Counted from the first letter of the stretch, positions 1 through 8,403 are shown. The stretch: DNA of 64,000 nucleotides from UBA2329 sp964577215 (GCA_964577215.1 CAZNYK010000004.1:5654-69653); one strand, 5' to 3'. A program made the numbers and translations. Notes: generated by a model not told the origin, from the letters alone.

Positions 1-821
1 CTGAAAATGGACAGTACCTGGGTGTCGAAAATTGCCAGCAGGGCGATAATGAGCAGCAAGCCGTAGATGATCGCGCCGCCGCCTTTTTTGGATTGAATGA
101 TCATGTCGAGATCGGCCAGGAGATAGTCGTGGTCCTTGAAAGTCCAGGGAGCATAGTCGCCGGGAGCGAATTCTTTACCCGCCACGAAGAGGGTCGCTTC
201 GCCGGGCAATTCCATCATGTCCTGCAATTGTTGGAGCGGCAGCCAGATTTGTCCTTTGTCGATAGAGGGCACGATGCAGTCGAAAATGCCGGCGATGGTG
301 ACCTCTCGCGCATCGAAGGCGCCGTCTTTGTCGCGCCAGCGCACGAGCAACTGCTCGCCTTCTTTCACTTTCATCGCCTCCGCCATTCTGACCCCAATGA
401 GCGCGGGATGCTGGATATCGGGACTGTCGAGCAATGCGGAGGGTATATTTATAATGGTCTGCTGAGGGTCTATGCCTTTCAGTACCACCCCCTGCATGCG
501 CCCCTGCGGAAAGACCGAGGCCTGCGCCAGGAGGATGGGGGCGAGCCGCCCTTCGGCAACCTGGGCCTGCAGTTCGGGAGAAAGAGGCGCGTGGGCGTCC
601 TGATACGAGAGGTAGTCGAGCGGATCGTAGCCGGGAGCCCAGAGTTGTCCCTGGCCAATTTCCCACTGAATGGTATCGCGCCGCGCCTGCTGGTTCCAGC
701 CGTCAATGACGCCGTTGTGCCAGATGATGAGCACAAAGGCGAAGGAGAGCACGGCGATATTGAGGAAGGAGCGGAAGCCGGCTCCGATGATGTTTTTGAA
801 TGCCAATTGAAGCGCTAACAT
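1..821 (-). CDS. ABC transporter permease, FtsX/MacB-like (partial, runs off window)
   Basis: This reading frame is open from an ATG at 821 to the window edge, giving about 273 residues; the C-terminus is missing. One membrane segment lies at about residues 15-35 (ending FVLIIW). A long soluble stretch of about 200 residues resembles the MacB periplasmic core domain, and a second hydrophobic segment starts near residue 249 (IIYGLLLIIALLAIF). This layout is typical of FtsX/LolC/MacB permeases, which pull lipids or proteins out of the inner membrane rather than moving solutes through it. The start codon lies 4 bp after the stop of the ATPase gene, so the two are translated as one unit. The substrate cannot be told from sequence. 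Confidence 0.85.
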   Translation of the reverse strand, partial: MLALQLAFKNIIGAGFRSFLNIAVLSFAFVLIIWHNGVIDGWNQQARRDTIQWEIGQGQLWAPGYDPLDYLSYQDAHAPLSPELQAQVAEGRLAPILLAQASVFPQGRMQGVVLKGIDPQQTIINIPSALLDSPDIQHPALIGVRMAEAMKVKEGEQLLVRWRDKDGAFDAREVTIAGIFDCIVPSIDKGQIWLPLQQLQDMMELPGEATLFVAGKEFAPGDYAPWTFKDHDYLLADLDMIIQSKKGGGAIIYGLLLIIALLAIFDTQVLSIF

Positions 822-825
822 GGCC

Positions 826-1515
826 TTAATTTTTTAGTTCGTCTTTCACCACGCATCCGTCTTCCAGGGAGATGATCCGGCGGAGGTAGGCCATCACCTT
901 TTCGTCGTGGGTGGCGAAGAGGAAGGTGGTCTGAAGCTCCTGGTTGAGCCGTTGCATGGTTTGGAGGATATTGTGCGAATTTTTCGAGTCAAGGTTGGCC
1001 GTCGGCTCGTCGGCGATTACGATGGCAGGTTTTTTCACCATGGCGCGGGCCACAGCTACGCGCTGGCTCTCGCCGCCCGACAGTTGCGCCGGCTTGGAAC
1101 GGGCCTTGTCGGCAAGGCCTACCCATTCGAGGGCGTCCATCACCGCCTTCTTCCGCTCGGAGGCAGGCATGTGCTGCAGCAAAAGGGCGAATTCCACATT
1201 CTCAAACACGGTATAAACCGGAAAGAGGTTATAGGTCTGGAAAATAAAGCCCAGACTCCTGTTGCGCAACTGCGCCGACTCGCGGTGCGTGAGCGAGGCG
1301 ATGGAATGACCCAGTACCGTCACTTCGCCTTTCGTCGGCGTGTCGAGTGAGCCGATGATGTTGAGGAGCGTGGTCTTGCCCGAACCGCTGGGCCCAATAA
1401 ACCCGGTGAATTCACCTTTTTTGAAATCGAGGCTCACGTCATTGAGGGCAGTAAACTCCCCGTTCCCAACCGGGAATCGCTTGGTGAGTTTCTCAATGTG
1501 GATAATGGTTTCCAT
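826..1515 (-). CDS. ABC transporter ATP-binding protein (LolD/MacB type)
   Basis: The 229-residue protein is a complete single ABC ATPase. Walker A (GPSGSGKTT) is at 41-49, the Q-loop at about 93, the signature LSGGES at 145-150, Walker B with IADEP at 167-171 and the H-loop His at 203. The sequence most resembles LolD/MacB/FtsE ATPases. The frame is open further upstream, but ATG 1515 (METIIHIEKL) is chosen because the conserved domain begins there and the gene then starts 10 bp after the outer-membrane protein gene. It should energise the permease encoded immediately downstream. Confidence 0.93.
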   Translation of the reverse strand: METIIHIEKLTKRFPVGNGEFTALNDVSLDFKKGEFTGFIGPSGSGKTTLLNIIGSLDTPTKGEVTVLGHSIASLTHRESAQLRNRSLGFIFQTYNLFPVYTVFENVEFALLLQHMPASERKKAVMDALEWVGLADKARSKPAQLSGGESQRVAVARAMVKKPAIVIADEPTANLDSKNSHNILQTMQRLNQELQTTFLFATHDEKVMAYLRRIISLEDGCVVKDELKN

Positions 1516-1525
1516 CAATATACAG

Positions 1526-2686
1526 TTAGTGGTTAAAGACAAGTATCGCCTGCACCCCGATGCCCGAATACGCATTCTGCGTACTGCTTTGGGTGGGAAT
1601 GCGGCTGTTTTTCGGGTTCCAGTACCCCATCAGTATCAACGTGGTTTTGTCGAACTGTTTTTTCCAGTTGACAAAGTTGTAAACCGCCCGGTTGCTCCAG
1701 TCAAAATAAAAAATGGCGCCGGCGTTGTCAAAAAAGTTGATGGGGTATGACAAAGACACAAGAGAGAGCGCATTGGTGCGGGAAAAGGAAAAAGGCTGCT
1801 CGCCATATGATACGAGCAACTGCTCGAATACAACATACAATCCATTGCCGATACCGAACGTATAATCCACACCGGCATTGAGCAATTCCTGGTTGCTGAA
1901 TTCCTTCAATTCTTTCCGGTTGGCGGTCCAGGAAGCCTCTATCCAGCATCCTACTTCAAGGTCGAGTTTGGCATCAATACCGATGCGGGTTTCAGGCGCT
2001 TCTGCGAAAGCGGGAATGCTTCCGTTCAGCCCGCGGGTATCTACAATCCGGTGGTGGACAGAAAAACCCGCTTCTCCCCTGGGTATGGGATACTGAATCC
2101 TTCCGCCGAATTCAGGCCTGTTTTTGTTCGTCCCGGCCAGTTCCCATCCCCTCGGGTTGGGATTGCCGTACAGGCCCCAAACCCAGATATTGGCATTGTT
2201 GAGAAAATAATATCGTCCCAATGCTCCCCATACGCCATCGGTAAACTGGATAGGGTCTCGCGGGTCTATCTGGTCGAACCACATCAGCGGACGCAGCAGG
2301 GACGCCGAGCCGAAATTGATCTTTTGGAGACCCACCCTCAACTCGAACTGCGAGGCCGAATAGCGCACCCATAGCCGGTAAGGCTTTATAGCGCCGCCGG
2401 CCTGAATAGAGTCAAATGGGCGAATGCCCGCATTGCCGAAGAAGTTGGCAGAGGCTTCTATGTCAAACAGGCGGTTTTGGGATAGCGGGCGGTTGTAGTT
2501 GAGTTGCGGCAGGTAGCGAGCCCCCAGCCCGACAGAAAGGTCATTGGCGGGGTTGACATTGGCCCATGATATGAACTGCCCCTTGAATATCAGGGTGTCG
2601 CCTGGATTGGCCACAGCCTCCTGGCCGCTTGCCGAAACGGCGGCGAAAAGCGTCAAAGCAGTCCATATATAGCGGCGGTTATTCAT
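1526..2686 (-). CDS. Putative outer-membrane beta-barrel protein in ABC exporter operon
   Basis: This 386-residue protein has a clear signal peptide (cleavage near ASGQ, residues 19-22) and no internal hydrophobic helices. Alternating aromatic and polar strands such as LWVRYSASQFELRVGL fit a beta-barrel. I do not recognise a named family. Its start overlaps the end of the TetR gene by 8 bp and its stop is 10 bp before the ATPase, so all four genes look like one operon. An outer-membrane role coupled to the LolCDE/MacB-like transporter is inferred from context. It could instead be an independent porin-like protein. Confidence 0.75.
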   Translation of the reverse strand: MNNRRYIWTALTLFAAVSASGQEAVANPGDTLIFKGQFISWANVNPANDLSVGLGARYLPQLNYNRPLSQNRLFDIEASANFFGNAGIRPFDSIQAGGAIKPYRLWVRYSASQFELRVGLQKINFGSASLLRPLMWFDQIDPRDPIQFTDGVWGALGRYYFLNNANIWVWGLYGNPNPRGWELAGTNKNRPEFGGRIQYPIPRGEAGFSVHHRIVDTRGLNGSIPAFAEAPETRIGIDAKLDLEVGCWIEASWTANRKELKEFSNQELLNAGVDYTFGIGNGLYVVFEQLLVSYGEQPFSFSRTNALSLVSLSYPINFFDNAGAIFYFDWSNRAVYNFVNWKKQFDKTTLILMGYWNPKNSRIPTQSSTQNAYSGIGVQAILVFNH

Positions 2687-3275
2687 TGGCTTTTGGGTGA
2701 GGCAAAATGCCGTAGAAAAAGAAATTGGCGATCTCCATGATCAGATCATGTGCATTGCTGTAGGCAGAGAGCAACTGATCATCGGATACCCATTCCGGCA
2801 TCTTGTGAAAGATGAACAGGATGAATTCCGGTCTTATATCTTTTCGCATCCAGCCCATTTGCTGCGCATGCGCATAATCTGCCATGATTACCTTGAGCGC
2901 TTCTTCAGTGCGCTGCTCGAGGTATTCGCGCAACCCCCACTCGCTGTTGGAGTACATATCCTTCACAAACTCCGCACTGATCTCCCTGGTGCCTTCAAAT
3001 TTCATAAGCAACTGCCGGCGCACCTTCTCTTCAAATGGAATATCCTCCGACATCAAGGCTTTGTAATCCTCCATTCCACTGTCTGATAGCTGCTTGAGGA
3101 TGGCTTTGGCCAATTCAATTTTGTTGGGAAAGAACCGGTAAAAGGTCATCTTGCTCACTCCGGCCTCCCTGCATATCTCTTCAGTACTGACCCTCCGGAT
3201 GCCGTGCTTCCAAAACAATTCCTTCGCTGTGCGAAGAATATCAGCGTATTTCGGACTTATTGCCTCTGCCGCCAT
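2679..3275 (-). CDS. TetR/AcrR family transcriptional regulator
   Basis: The 198-residue protein has a typical TetR N-terminal DNA-binding domain. The helix-turn-helix lies at about residues 30-50 (EEICREAGVSKMTFYRFF), followed by a variable helical ligand-binding domain. It is the first gene of the operon encoding the outer-membrane protein and the ABC exporter, and overlaps the next gene by 8 bp. It therefore probably autoregulates this operon from the spacer shared with guaB. The ligand is unknown. Confidence 0.92.
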   Translation of the reverse strand: MAAEAISPKYADILRTAKELFWKHGIRRVSTEEICREAGVSKMTFYRFFPNKIELAKAILKQLSDSGMEDYKALMSEDIPFEEKVRRQLLMKFEGTREISAEFVKDMYSNSEWGLREYLEQRTEEALKVIMADYAHAQQMGWMRKDIRPEFILFIFHKMPEWVSDDQLLSAYSNAHDLIMEIANFFFYGILPHPKANE

Positions 3276-3542
3276 GATGAGCTATTTTACAAAAACAAGT
3301 ACAAATTTACGATTTTTTTCTAAATAAACAATATTCGTAACATTTTTTAACATTGTGTAGCGTTGCGAACGTTGGAGATGAGCGCGAGTAACCATGGCGG
3401 CGCCCCAATGGGCATCTTCCCTGCTTGACAAATTCAGCCCGGCAGGTATCCTCATAGAAACGAGAGTTGCCCGGCCCGGGCGAAAATCAAAAAAATCACT
3501 TCCACCTAACCTGTATTTCCCCGGCCTTGCGTACCTTTGCGC
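3276..3542. other. Divergent intergenic region TetR/guaB
   Basis: This 267-bp region separates two divergent transcription units. The TetR side is AT-rich (about 3290-3360) and should hold the promoter of the ABC-exporter operon. The guaB side ends in a TAnnTTTG box. I found no good palindromic operator. Confidence 0.5.
3532..3539 (+). promoter_or_regulatory. Bacteroidota -7 box (TACCTTTG) of guaB
   Basis: TACCTTTG matches the Bacteroidota primary-sigma -7 consensus TAnnTTTG. The box ends only 3 bp before the guaB ATG, so the predicted transcription start falls at or just after the start codon. See the finding on a possible leaderless mRNA. Confidence 0.5.
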
Positions 3543-5024
3543 ATGGAAAAGGAAAATGCATACCCGGCACAAGTCCTCATTGAGGCGCTCACCTACGACG
3601 ACGTTCTGCTCGTCCCTGCTTACTCTGAAGTGCTTCCCCGAGAAGTAGATATTACAAGCAATCTCACCCGTGGAATCCGGCTGAATGCGCCCATCGTTTC
3701 CGCAGCGATGGATACGGTGACCGAGTACAAGCTCGCCATCGCTATGGCGCGGCAAGGCGGCATCGGCATTATTCACAAAAATATGACCATCGCCCAGCAG
3801 GCCGAGCAGGTGCGAAGCGTGAAGCGTGCAGAGAGCGGCATGATCATCGACCCCGTCACACTCGGCGAGGATGCATCCGTCGGCGATGCGCTCTCCCTGA
3901 TGCGGCAGTTCAAGATCGGCGGAATTCCCATTATCGACGGGGAAGGCAAACTCACCGGCATCCTTACCAACCGGGATCTCCGGTTCGAAACGCAATTGGA
4001 GCGATCGGTGTGCGACATTATGACGTCTGAAAACCTCGTCACCGCGCCGGCAGGCACAACCCTGGAACAGGCCCGCGAAATCCTGCAACGGTACAAAATT
4101 GAAAAACTGCCCGTGGTGGAAAGCGATAACACGCTCATCGGGCTGATCACCTACAAAGACATCATGAAGGTGCAGGATCACCCCAACTCCTGCAAAGACA
4201 ACCTGGGGCGCTTGGTCGTGGGCGCTGCCGTGGGGGTCACCGCCGATACAGTGGAGCGGGTGGAGGCCCTGGTAAAAGTTGGCGTGGACGTGATATGCGT
4301 AGACACCGCGCACGGGCACTCACAAGGCGTATTGAACGCCGTAAAAATGCTGAAACAACTTTTCCCCGATCTTCAGATCATCGGCGGCAACGTGGCAACT
4401 GCGGAAGGCGCGCTCGCCCTCGCAGCAGCCGGCGCCGACGGGGTAAAGGTGGGGGTAGGCCCGGGCAGTATTTGTACCACCCGCGTGGTTGCCGGCGTAG
4501 GCGTGCCGCAGTTGTCGGCCGTATTGTATGCTGCGCAGGCCCTGAAAGGCACCGGCATACCTGTAATTGCCGACGGCGGGATCCGCTATGCAGGCGACAT
4601 CGTCAAGGCGCTCGCTGCCGGAGCAGGCACTATCATGGCCGGCGGCCTCTTTGCCGGAGTGGAAGAAGCTCCCGGTGAAACCATCATCTTCGAAGGTCGC
4701 AAATTCAAGGTGTACCGGGGTATGGGTTCGCTCGGCGCAATGGAGCAGGGCTCCAAAGACCGCTACTTCCAGGATGTGGAGGACGACATCAGGAAGCTCG
4801 TTCCCGAGGGAATTGAAGGCCGCGTGCCCTATAAAGGCACCGTAGCCGAGGCGATGCTTCAATACATAGGCGGGTTGCGCGCCGGGATGGGCTACTGCGG
4901 CGCCCAAAACATGGAGCAGTTGCAGCAAGCCAAATTTGTCAAGATCACATCTGCCGGCTTTACTGAAAGCCACCCCCACAACGTGACCATTACGAAGGAA
5001 TCGCCAAACTATAGTCGTAGGTAG
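3543..5024 (+). CDS. guaB: IMP dehydrogenase
   Basis: This enzyme oxidises IMP to XMP with NAD, the committed step of GTP synthesis in the cytoplasm. The 493-residue protein has the normal length. It begins with the conserved LTYDDVLLVPAYS, carries two CBS regulatory domains at about 98-208, and has the active-site loop GPGSICTTR with catalytic Cys311. The flap motif YRGMGSLGAM follows in the C-terminal half. ATG 3543 is the only ATG before the conserved N-terminus; a TTG two codons earlier lies inside the -7 box. It converges with groEL across a shared hairpin terminator. Confidence 0.98.
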   Translation: MEKENAYPAQVLIEALTYDDVLLVPAYSEVLPREVDITSNLTRGIRLNAPIVSAAMDTVTEYKLAIAMARQGGIGIIHKNMTIAQQAEQVRSVKRAESGMIIDPVTLGEDASVGDALSLMRQFKIGGIPIIDGEGKLTGILTNRDLRFETQLERSVCDIMTSENLVTAPAGTTLEQAREILQRYKIEKLPVVESDNTLIGLITYKDIMKVQDHPNSCKDNLGRLVVGAAVGVTADTVERVEALVKVGVDVICVDTAHGHSQGVLNAVKMLKQLFPDLQIIGGNVATAEGALALAAAGADGVKVGVGPGSICTTRVVAGVGVPQLSAVLYAAQALKGTGIPVIADGGIRYAGDIVKALAAGAGTIMAGGLFAGVEEAPGETIIFEGRKFKVYRGMGSLGAMEQGSKDRYFQDVEDDIRKLVPEGIEGRVPYKGTVAEAMLQYIGGLRAGMGYCGAQNMEQLQQAKFVKITSAGFTESHPHNVTITKESPNYSRR

Positions 5025-5036
5025 GAAGCCGGCATG

Positions 5037-5078
5037 AAAAAAGCCGTCCCGGATTCTCACCCGGAACGGCTTTGTGTT
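5037..5078. terminator. Bidirectional terminator guaB/groEL
   Basis: AAAGCCGTCCCGG and its near-perfect complement (one mismatch) form a 13-bp stem with a short loop at about 5039-5073. On the minus strand it is followed by a run of T, fitting an intrinsic terminator for groEL. On the plus strand a weaker T-rich tail follows. Confidence 0.85.
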
Positions 5079-5130
5079 TGATGCATCTGGCTGGGAGGGA
5101 ATTCCTCCCGCATTTATATAGGAGCGGTCA

Positions 5131-6774
5131 TTACATCATGCCGCCCATACCGCCCATTCCGCCCGGAGGCATCGGCATTTGGCCGTTGCCCTTTTCGGGC
5201 TTTTCGTTCACCACGCATTCGGTGGTCAGCACCATACCTGCGATGGAAGCGGCATTTTCAAGCGCGACGCGGGTCACCTTGGTCGGGTCAATGACGCCGG
5301 CCTTTTTGAGGTCTTCAAACACGTCGGTGCGGGCGTTATAGCCGAAGCTGCCTTTGCCTTCCATAACTTTCTGCAAGACCACGGAACCTTCCATTCCGGA
5401 GTTGTCGGAGATGATGCGCAGGGGCGCTTCGAGCGACTTGCGCACGATCTGCACGCCGATATTCTCGTCTTCGTTGGCGCCTTTCACCTTGTCGAGAGAA
5501 GCGATGGCGCGAACCAAAGCCACGCCGCCGCCGGCTACGATGCCTTCTTCCACGGCAGCGCGGGTTGCGTGCAGGGCGTCGTCCACGCGGTCTTTTTTCT
5601 CTTTCATCTCCACTTCCGTGGGAGCGCCCACGTAGAGCACTGCCACGCCGCCTGACAATTTGGCCAAGCGCTCTTGCAGCTTTTCGCGGTCGTAGTCGGA
5701 GGTGGTAGCTTCAATCTGCTGCTTGATCTGGTTGATGCGGGCCTTGATCTCGTCGGCATGGCCTTTGCCGTTCACGATGGTGGTATTGTCTTTGTCCACC
5801 AGGATTTTCTCAGCTTGTCCGAGTTGATCGAGGGTGGCACTTTCCAATTTGTAGCCCTTTTCGTCGCTGATGACGGTGCCGCCTGTGAGGATGGCGATGT
5901 CTTCGAGCATGGCTTTGCGGCGGTCGCCGAAGCCGGGCGCTTTTACGGCCACTACTTTGAGGTTGGCGCGCAGGCGGTTGACGACCAACACGCCGAGGGC
6001 CTGGCTTTCCACGTCTTCGGAGATGATGAGCAGGGGACGGCCGGCGTTGATCACTTTTTCAAGGATCGGCACGATGTCCTGCATGTTGGCTATCTTCTTG
6101 TCGTAAATGAGAAGGAGCGGGTTTTCGTACTCCACCGTCATGTCATCCGGGTTGGTGACGAAGTAGGGGGAGAGGTATCCGCGGTCAAACTGCATACCGA
6201 GCACTTCCTCCACATAGGTATCGGTGCCTTTGGCTTCTTCCACCGTGATGACGCCGTCTTTGCTCACGCGCTTCATGGCATCTGCGATGAGAGAGCCGAT
6301 CTCGTCGTCGTTATTGGCGGAGATGGCGCCTACCTGGCGGATTTTTTCGAAGTCGTCGCCGATTTGCTCCGATTGATTTTTCAGGTCTTCCACGATTGCC
6401 TTCACTGCTTTGTCAATGCCGCGCTTGAGGTCCATCGGGTTGGCGCCTGCGGTTACGTTTTTCAAGCCTGCATTGATCATGGCCTGAGCCAGTACGGTGG
6501 CGGTGGTGGTGCCGTCGCCGGCGAGATCAGCCGTTTTGGAAGCCACTTCCTTCACCATCTGGGCGCCCATGTTCTCTACCGGGTCTTCCAGTTCCACTTC
6601 TTTGGCAACGGTGACGCCGTCCTTGGTGATCTGCGGAGCGCCGAAACTTTTCTGGATAACAACGTTGCGGCCTTTGGGGCCGAGAGTGACTTTTACTGCG
6701 TTGGCCAGGGCGTCCACTCCTGTGCGGAGCTTTTCCCGGGCATCGCGGTTAAAACTGATTTCTTTTACAGCCAT
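5131..6774 (-). CDS. groEL: Chaperonin GroEL (Hsp60)
   Basis: This is the 60-kDa chaperonin subunit, which folds proteins in an ATP-driven double ring capped by GroES. At 547 residues it is full length. It shows the conserved TLGPKGRNV and DGTTTATVLAQ nucleotide-binding motifs and the Gly/Met-rich tail ending GGMGGMGGMM. It lies 36 bp downstream of groES in the usual groES-groEL order. No CIRCE element (the HrcA operator) is visible upstream of groES, so heat control, if any, uses another route. Confidence 0.99.
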   Translation of the reverse strand: MAVKEISFNRDAREKLRTGVDALANAVKVTLGPKGRNVVIQKSFGAPQITKDGVTVAKEVELEDPVENMGAQMVKEVASKTADLAGDGTTTATVLAQAMINAGLKNVTAGANPMDLKRGIDKAVKAIVEDLKNQSEQIGDDFEKIRQVGAISANNDDEIGSLIADAMKRVSKDGVITVEEAKGTDTYVEEVLGMQFDRGYLSPYFVTNPDDMTVEYENPLLLIYDKKIANMQDIVPILEKVINAGRPLLIISEDVESQALGVLVVNRLRANLKVVAVKAPGFGDRRKAMLEDIAILTGGTVISDEKGYKLESATLDQLGQAEKILVDKDNTTIVNGKGHADEIKARINQIKQQIEATTSDYDREKLQERLAKLSGGVAVLYVGAPTEVEMKEKKDRVDDALHATRAAVEEGIVAGGGVALVRAIASLDKVKGANEDENIGVQIVRKSLEAPLRIISDNSGMEGSVVLQKVMEGKGSFGYNARTDVFEDLKKAGVIDPTKVTRVALENAASIAGMVLTTECVVNEKPEKGNGQMPMPPGGMGGMGGMM

Positions 6775-6810
6775 GGTGGTTGGTTTGTTTTTGTTGAATG
6801 GAAGAATGGA

Positions 6811-7077
6811 TTAGAGGATGACGAGGATATCGTCTTCGCGCATGATCATGTAGTCCTCGCCCTCGAAGTTGATCTCCTGACCGGCGTATTTGCCGTACAG
6901 CACGATATCGCCCACTTGCACGGTCATCAGGTTGCCGTCTTTGCCGGGGCCTACGGCCACCACTTCGCCTCTTTGCGGTTTTTCTTTGGCAGTGTCGGGG
7001 ATAATGATACCGCCTTTGGTCTTTTCTTCAGCCGGAGCAGGCTTGATGACCACTCTGTCGCCGATTGGTTTCATCAT
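6811..7077 (-). CDS. groES: Co-chaperonin GroES
   Basis: The 88-residue protein has the GroES fold signature: PIGDRVVIKP at the N-terminus, the mobile loop with GGIIIPDTAKEKP, and the C-terminal DYMIMREDDILVIL. It forms the heptameric lid for GroEL, encoded just downstream. Two ATGs are adjacent (7077 and 7074) and either could be used. About 75 bp upstream on the minus strand there is a CAAATTTG sequence, one mismatch from the -7 consensus, which may be its promoter. Confidence 0.98.
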   Translation of the reverse strand: MMKPIGDRVVIKPAPAEEKTKGGIIIPDTAKEKPQRGEVVAVGPGKDGNLMTVQVGDIVLYGKYAGQEINFEGEDYMIMREDDILVIL

Positions 7078-7302
7078 AACTTGTAATTTTGGTTATCGTT
7101 GGTGAACAATAATAATTTGGACGCCCTCTGTCCTGCACACCTTGTGCCAAATTTGATTTTATGACAGAATTGCAGGAAAACTCGACGGAGGGGTGGGGTA
7201 GGCGGATGTTCGCAAGCAGTAAAATTGACAAAGTGACGCAATGGCAGGGGGGGATTGACGGCCGGCGAGCAGCCAGGAATTAGAAAATATCTTTTAGTGA
7301 AC

Positions 7303-7332
7303 TTGCCCTACACCATAAGCATTGTATCTTTG
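7303..7332 (+). promoter_or_regulatory. Promoter of the mntA-hepT pair
   Basis: A TTG at 7303-7305 (context CTTG) is followed after 19 bp by TATCTTTG at 7325-7332. This is almost exactly the Bacteroidota primary-sigma arrangement TTTG-N19-TAnnTTTG. The ATG of the antitoxin gene follows 13 bp later at 7346. Confidence 0.7.
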
Positions 7333-7345
7333 TAAAAATTTCACT

Positions 7346-7690
7346 ATGCGGAAAGAAGCTATTCATGCCGTTGATTTCGACAAAGGGCAGCTCACTTACC
7401 TAAAGCCCTTTGCGGCCTCTTTAAGGGCGGTTTGCAGGAAATACGGAGTCGAGAAGCTCTACGTTTTTGGCTCGCTCACAACCGGAGAGTTCAATCCGGA
7501 GAAGAGCGACATTGACTTCTTGGTCAAGTTCAAGCAAGATGAAAAAGTAGGAATGTCGTTTCTCTCCATGATGATTGAGCTTGAAGAACTGCTCGGTCGA
7601 AAGGTTGACCTTGTAAGGGAACGCCCGTTCGAAAATGAATACTTCGCCCGCTCCGTAGCGGCAACAAAAACCCTCGTCTATGCCGCATGA
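7346..7690 (+). CDS. mntA: MntA-like nucleotidyltransferase antitoxin
   Basis: This 114-residue protein is a minimal nucleotidyltransferase. It has the GSX10DXD motif: Gly42-Ser43 and Asp55/Asp57 within FGSLTTGEFNPEKSDIDFLV. In the HepT-MntA family the antitoxin transfers AMP from ATP to a tyrosine of the HepT toxin and so silences its RNase. The ATG at 7346 is chosen because it sits just downstream of a consensus promoter and the frame overlaps hepT by 11 bp. The neighbouring toxin gene makes the assignment strong. Confidence 0.92.
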   Translation: MRKEAIHAVDFDKGQLTYLKPFAASLRAVCRKYGVEKLYVFGSLTTGEFNPEKSDIDFLVKFKQDEKVGMSFLSMMIELEELLGRKVDLVRERPFENEYFARSVAATKTLVYAA

Positions 7691-8015
7691 CACCAAGAAA
7701 TACTTGAGGGATATCGAATTGGCTATCGGAAAAATACGCTCTTTTGTGCCGGAAAGTTATGACTTTGACACCTACGAGCAGGATATCAAAACACAATATG
7801 CCGTAGAACGGGCACTTGCCATTATTGGCGAGGCAATGTACCAACTTATAAAAACCGCTCCCGACCTTCCCATCACCAAAGCACCGGAAATCGCCAAGAC
7901 GCGCCATGTCCTCGTCCACGCCTACGACAAAGTGGATAATCTCGTGGTTTGGGATATACTCACCAATCATCTTGAGTTGTTGGAAAAGGAAGTAGTAGAG
8001 TTGTTGAGGGCTTAG
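7680..8015 (+). CDS. hepT: HepT-like HEPN RNase toxin (DUF86)
   Basis: The 111-residue protein is a HEPN-domain ribonuclease of the HepT (DUF86) family. The diagnostic Rx4HxY motif is intact: Arg75, His80 and Tyr82 in RHVLVHAY. Tyr82 is the residue AMPylated by MntA in characterised pairs. The start overlaps the antitoxin gene by 11 bp, so the two are co-translated. The pair lies on the opposite strand between secG and groES. A palindromic repeat begins 28 bp after the stop codon. Confidence 0.92.
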   Translation: MPHDTKKYLRDIELAIGKIRSFVPESYDFDTYEQDIKTQYAVERALAIIGEAMYQLIKTAPDLPITKAPEIAKTRHVLVHAYDKVDNLVVWDILTNHLELLEKEVVELLRA

Positions 8016-8042
8016 GATCGCATCCCCTAAATCCTAAATTTC

Positions 8043-8112
8043 GCAAACCACTGGCTATCAGTTATCCCGATGAAAAATGGTTTTAATTTTTTCGCAAACC
8101 ATTTTTCGTCGG
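8043..8112 (+). repeat. Dispersed palindromic repeat, copy 1
   Basis: The copy holds CCACTGGCTATCAGTTAT followed by CCGATGAAAAATGG and, after a T-rich loop, the inverted arm CCATTTTTCGTCGG. The second part forms a strong hairpin. It lies between the convergent hepT gene and a 77-codon gene whose last codons run into the repeat. Other copies are at 13195, 30865 and 56661-56893. Confidence 0.85.
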
Positions 8113-8316
8113 CCATAACAATTCCTGGATCACTTCTACGTCCTCATTCCCGAGAGTGATAGCGCCGATATTTTCTTCTATAAAGCCTTCAATGATCTGC
8201 TCGCTTCGTTCTTCTCTCAATCCCCTGGCTTCCTTTTGGGCAATCCTCGCGATGCGCAGATCGTCTAAGCTGCGGTAATGCTCTTTTATTTCGTGGATAT
8301 CTTTTTCAGCTTTCAC
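8083..8316 (-). CDS. Small charged hypothetical protein
   Basis: The 77-residue frame begins at an ATG and encodes a highly charged, probably helical protein (for example KEARGLREERSEQIIEG). I do not recognise the family. The last ten residues (WPTKNGLRKN) are encoded by the hairpin arm of the palindromic repeat, which suggests the repeat landed on the 3' end of the gene and supplied a new stop. It may be a real small gene or a remnant. It sits between hepT and secG. Confidence 0.5.
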   Translation of the reverse strand: MKAEKDIHEIKEHYRSLDDLRIARIAQKEARGLREERSEQIIEGFIEENIGAITLGNEDVEVIQELLWPTKNGLRKN

Positions 8317-8355
8317 TAAACAGCGTTTTGAGCTGCGAATATATGCCCGTTCCTA

Positions 8356-8403
8356 AAAAATTTAATGCCGGAGCGACTGCTTGGCATCGCCCCGGCATTA
8401 AAA
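8356..8403 (-). terminator. Intrinsic terminator of secG
   Basis: TTTAATGCCGG (8361-8371) pairs perfectly with CCGGCATTAAA (8392-8402). On the minus strand the stem is followed by a T-rich run (ATTTTTTAGG). It lies about 40 bp downstream of the secG stop and should end the operon that runs from 10741 to 8443. Confidence 0.85.

Noticed and set aside
5674..7086. 470-codon open frame on the plus strand opposite groEL-groES
   Set aside because: It is the antisense shadow of highly conserved groEL/groES codons; its His/Val/Phe-rich product has no protein-like pattern.
7078..7345. CIRCE operator (TTAGCACTC-N9-GAGTGCTAA) upstream of groES
   Set aside because: No such inverted repeat is present.
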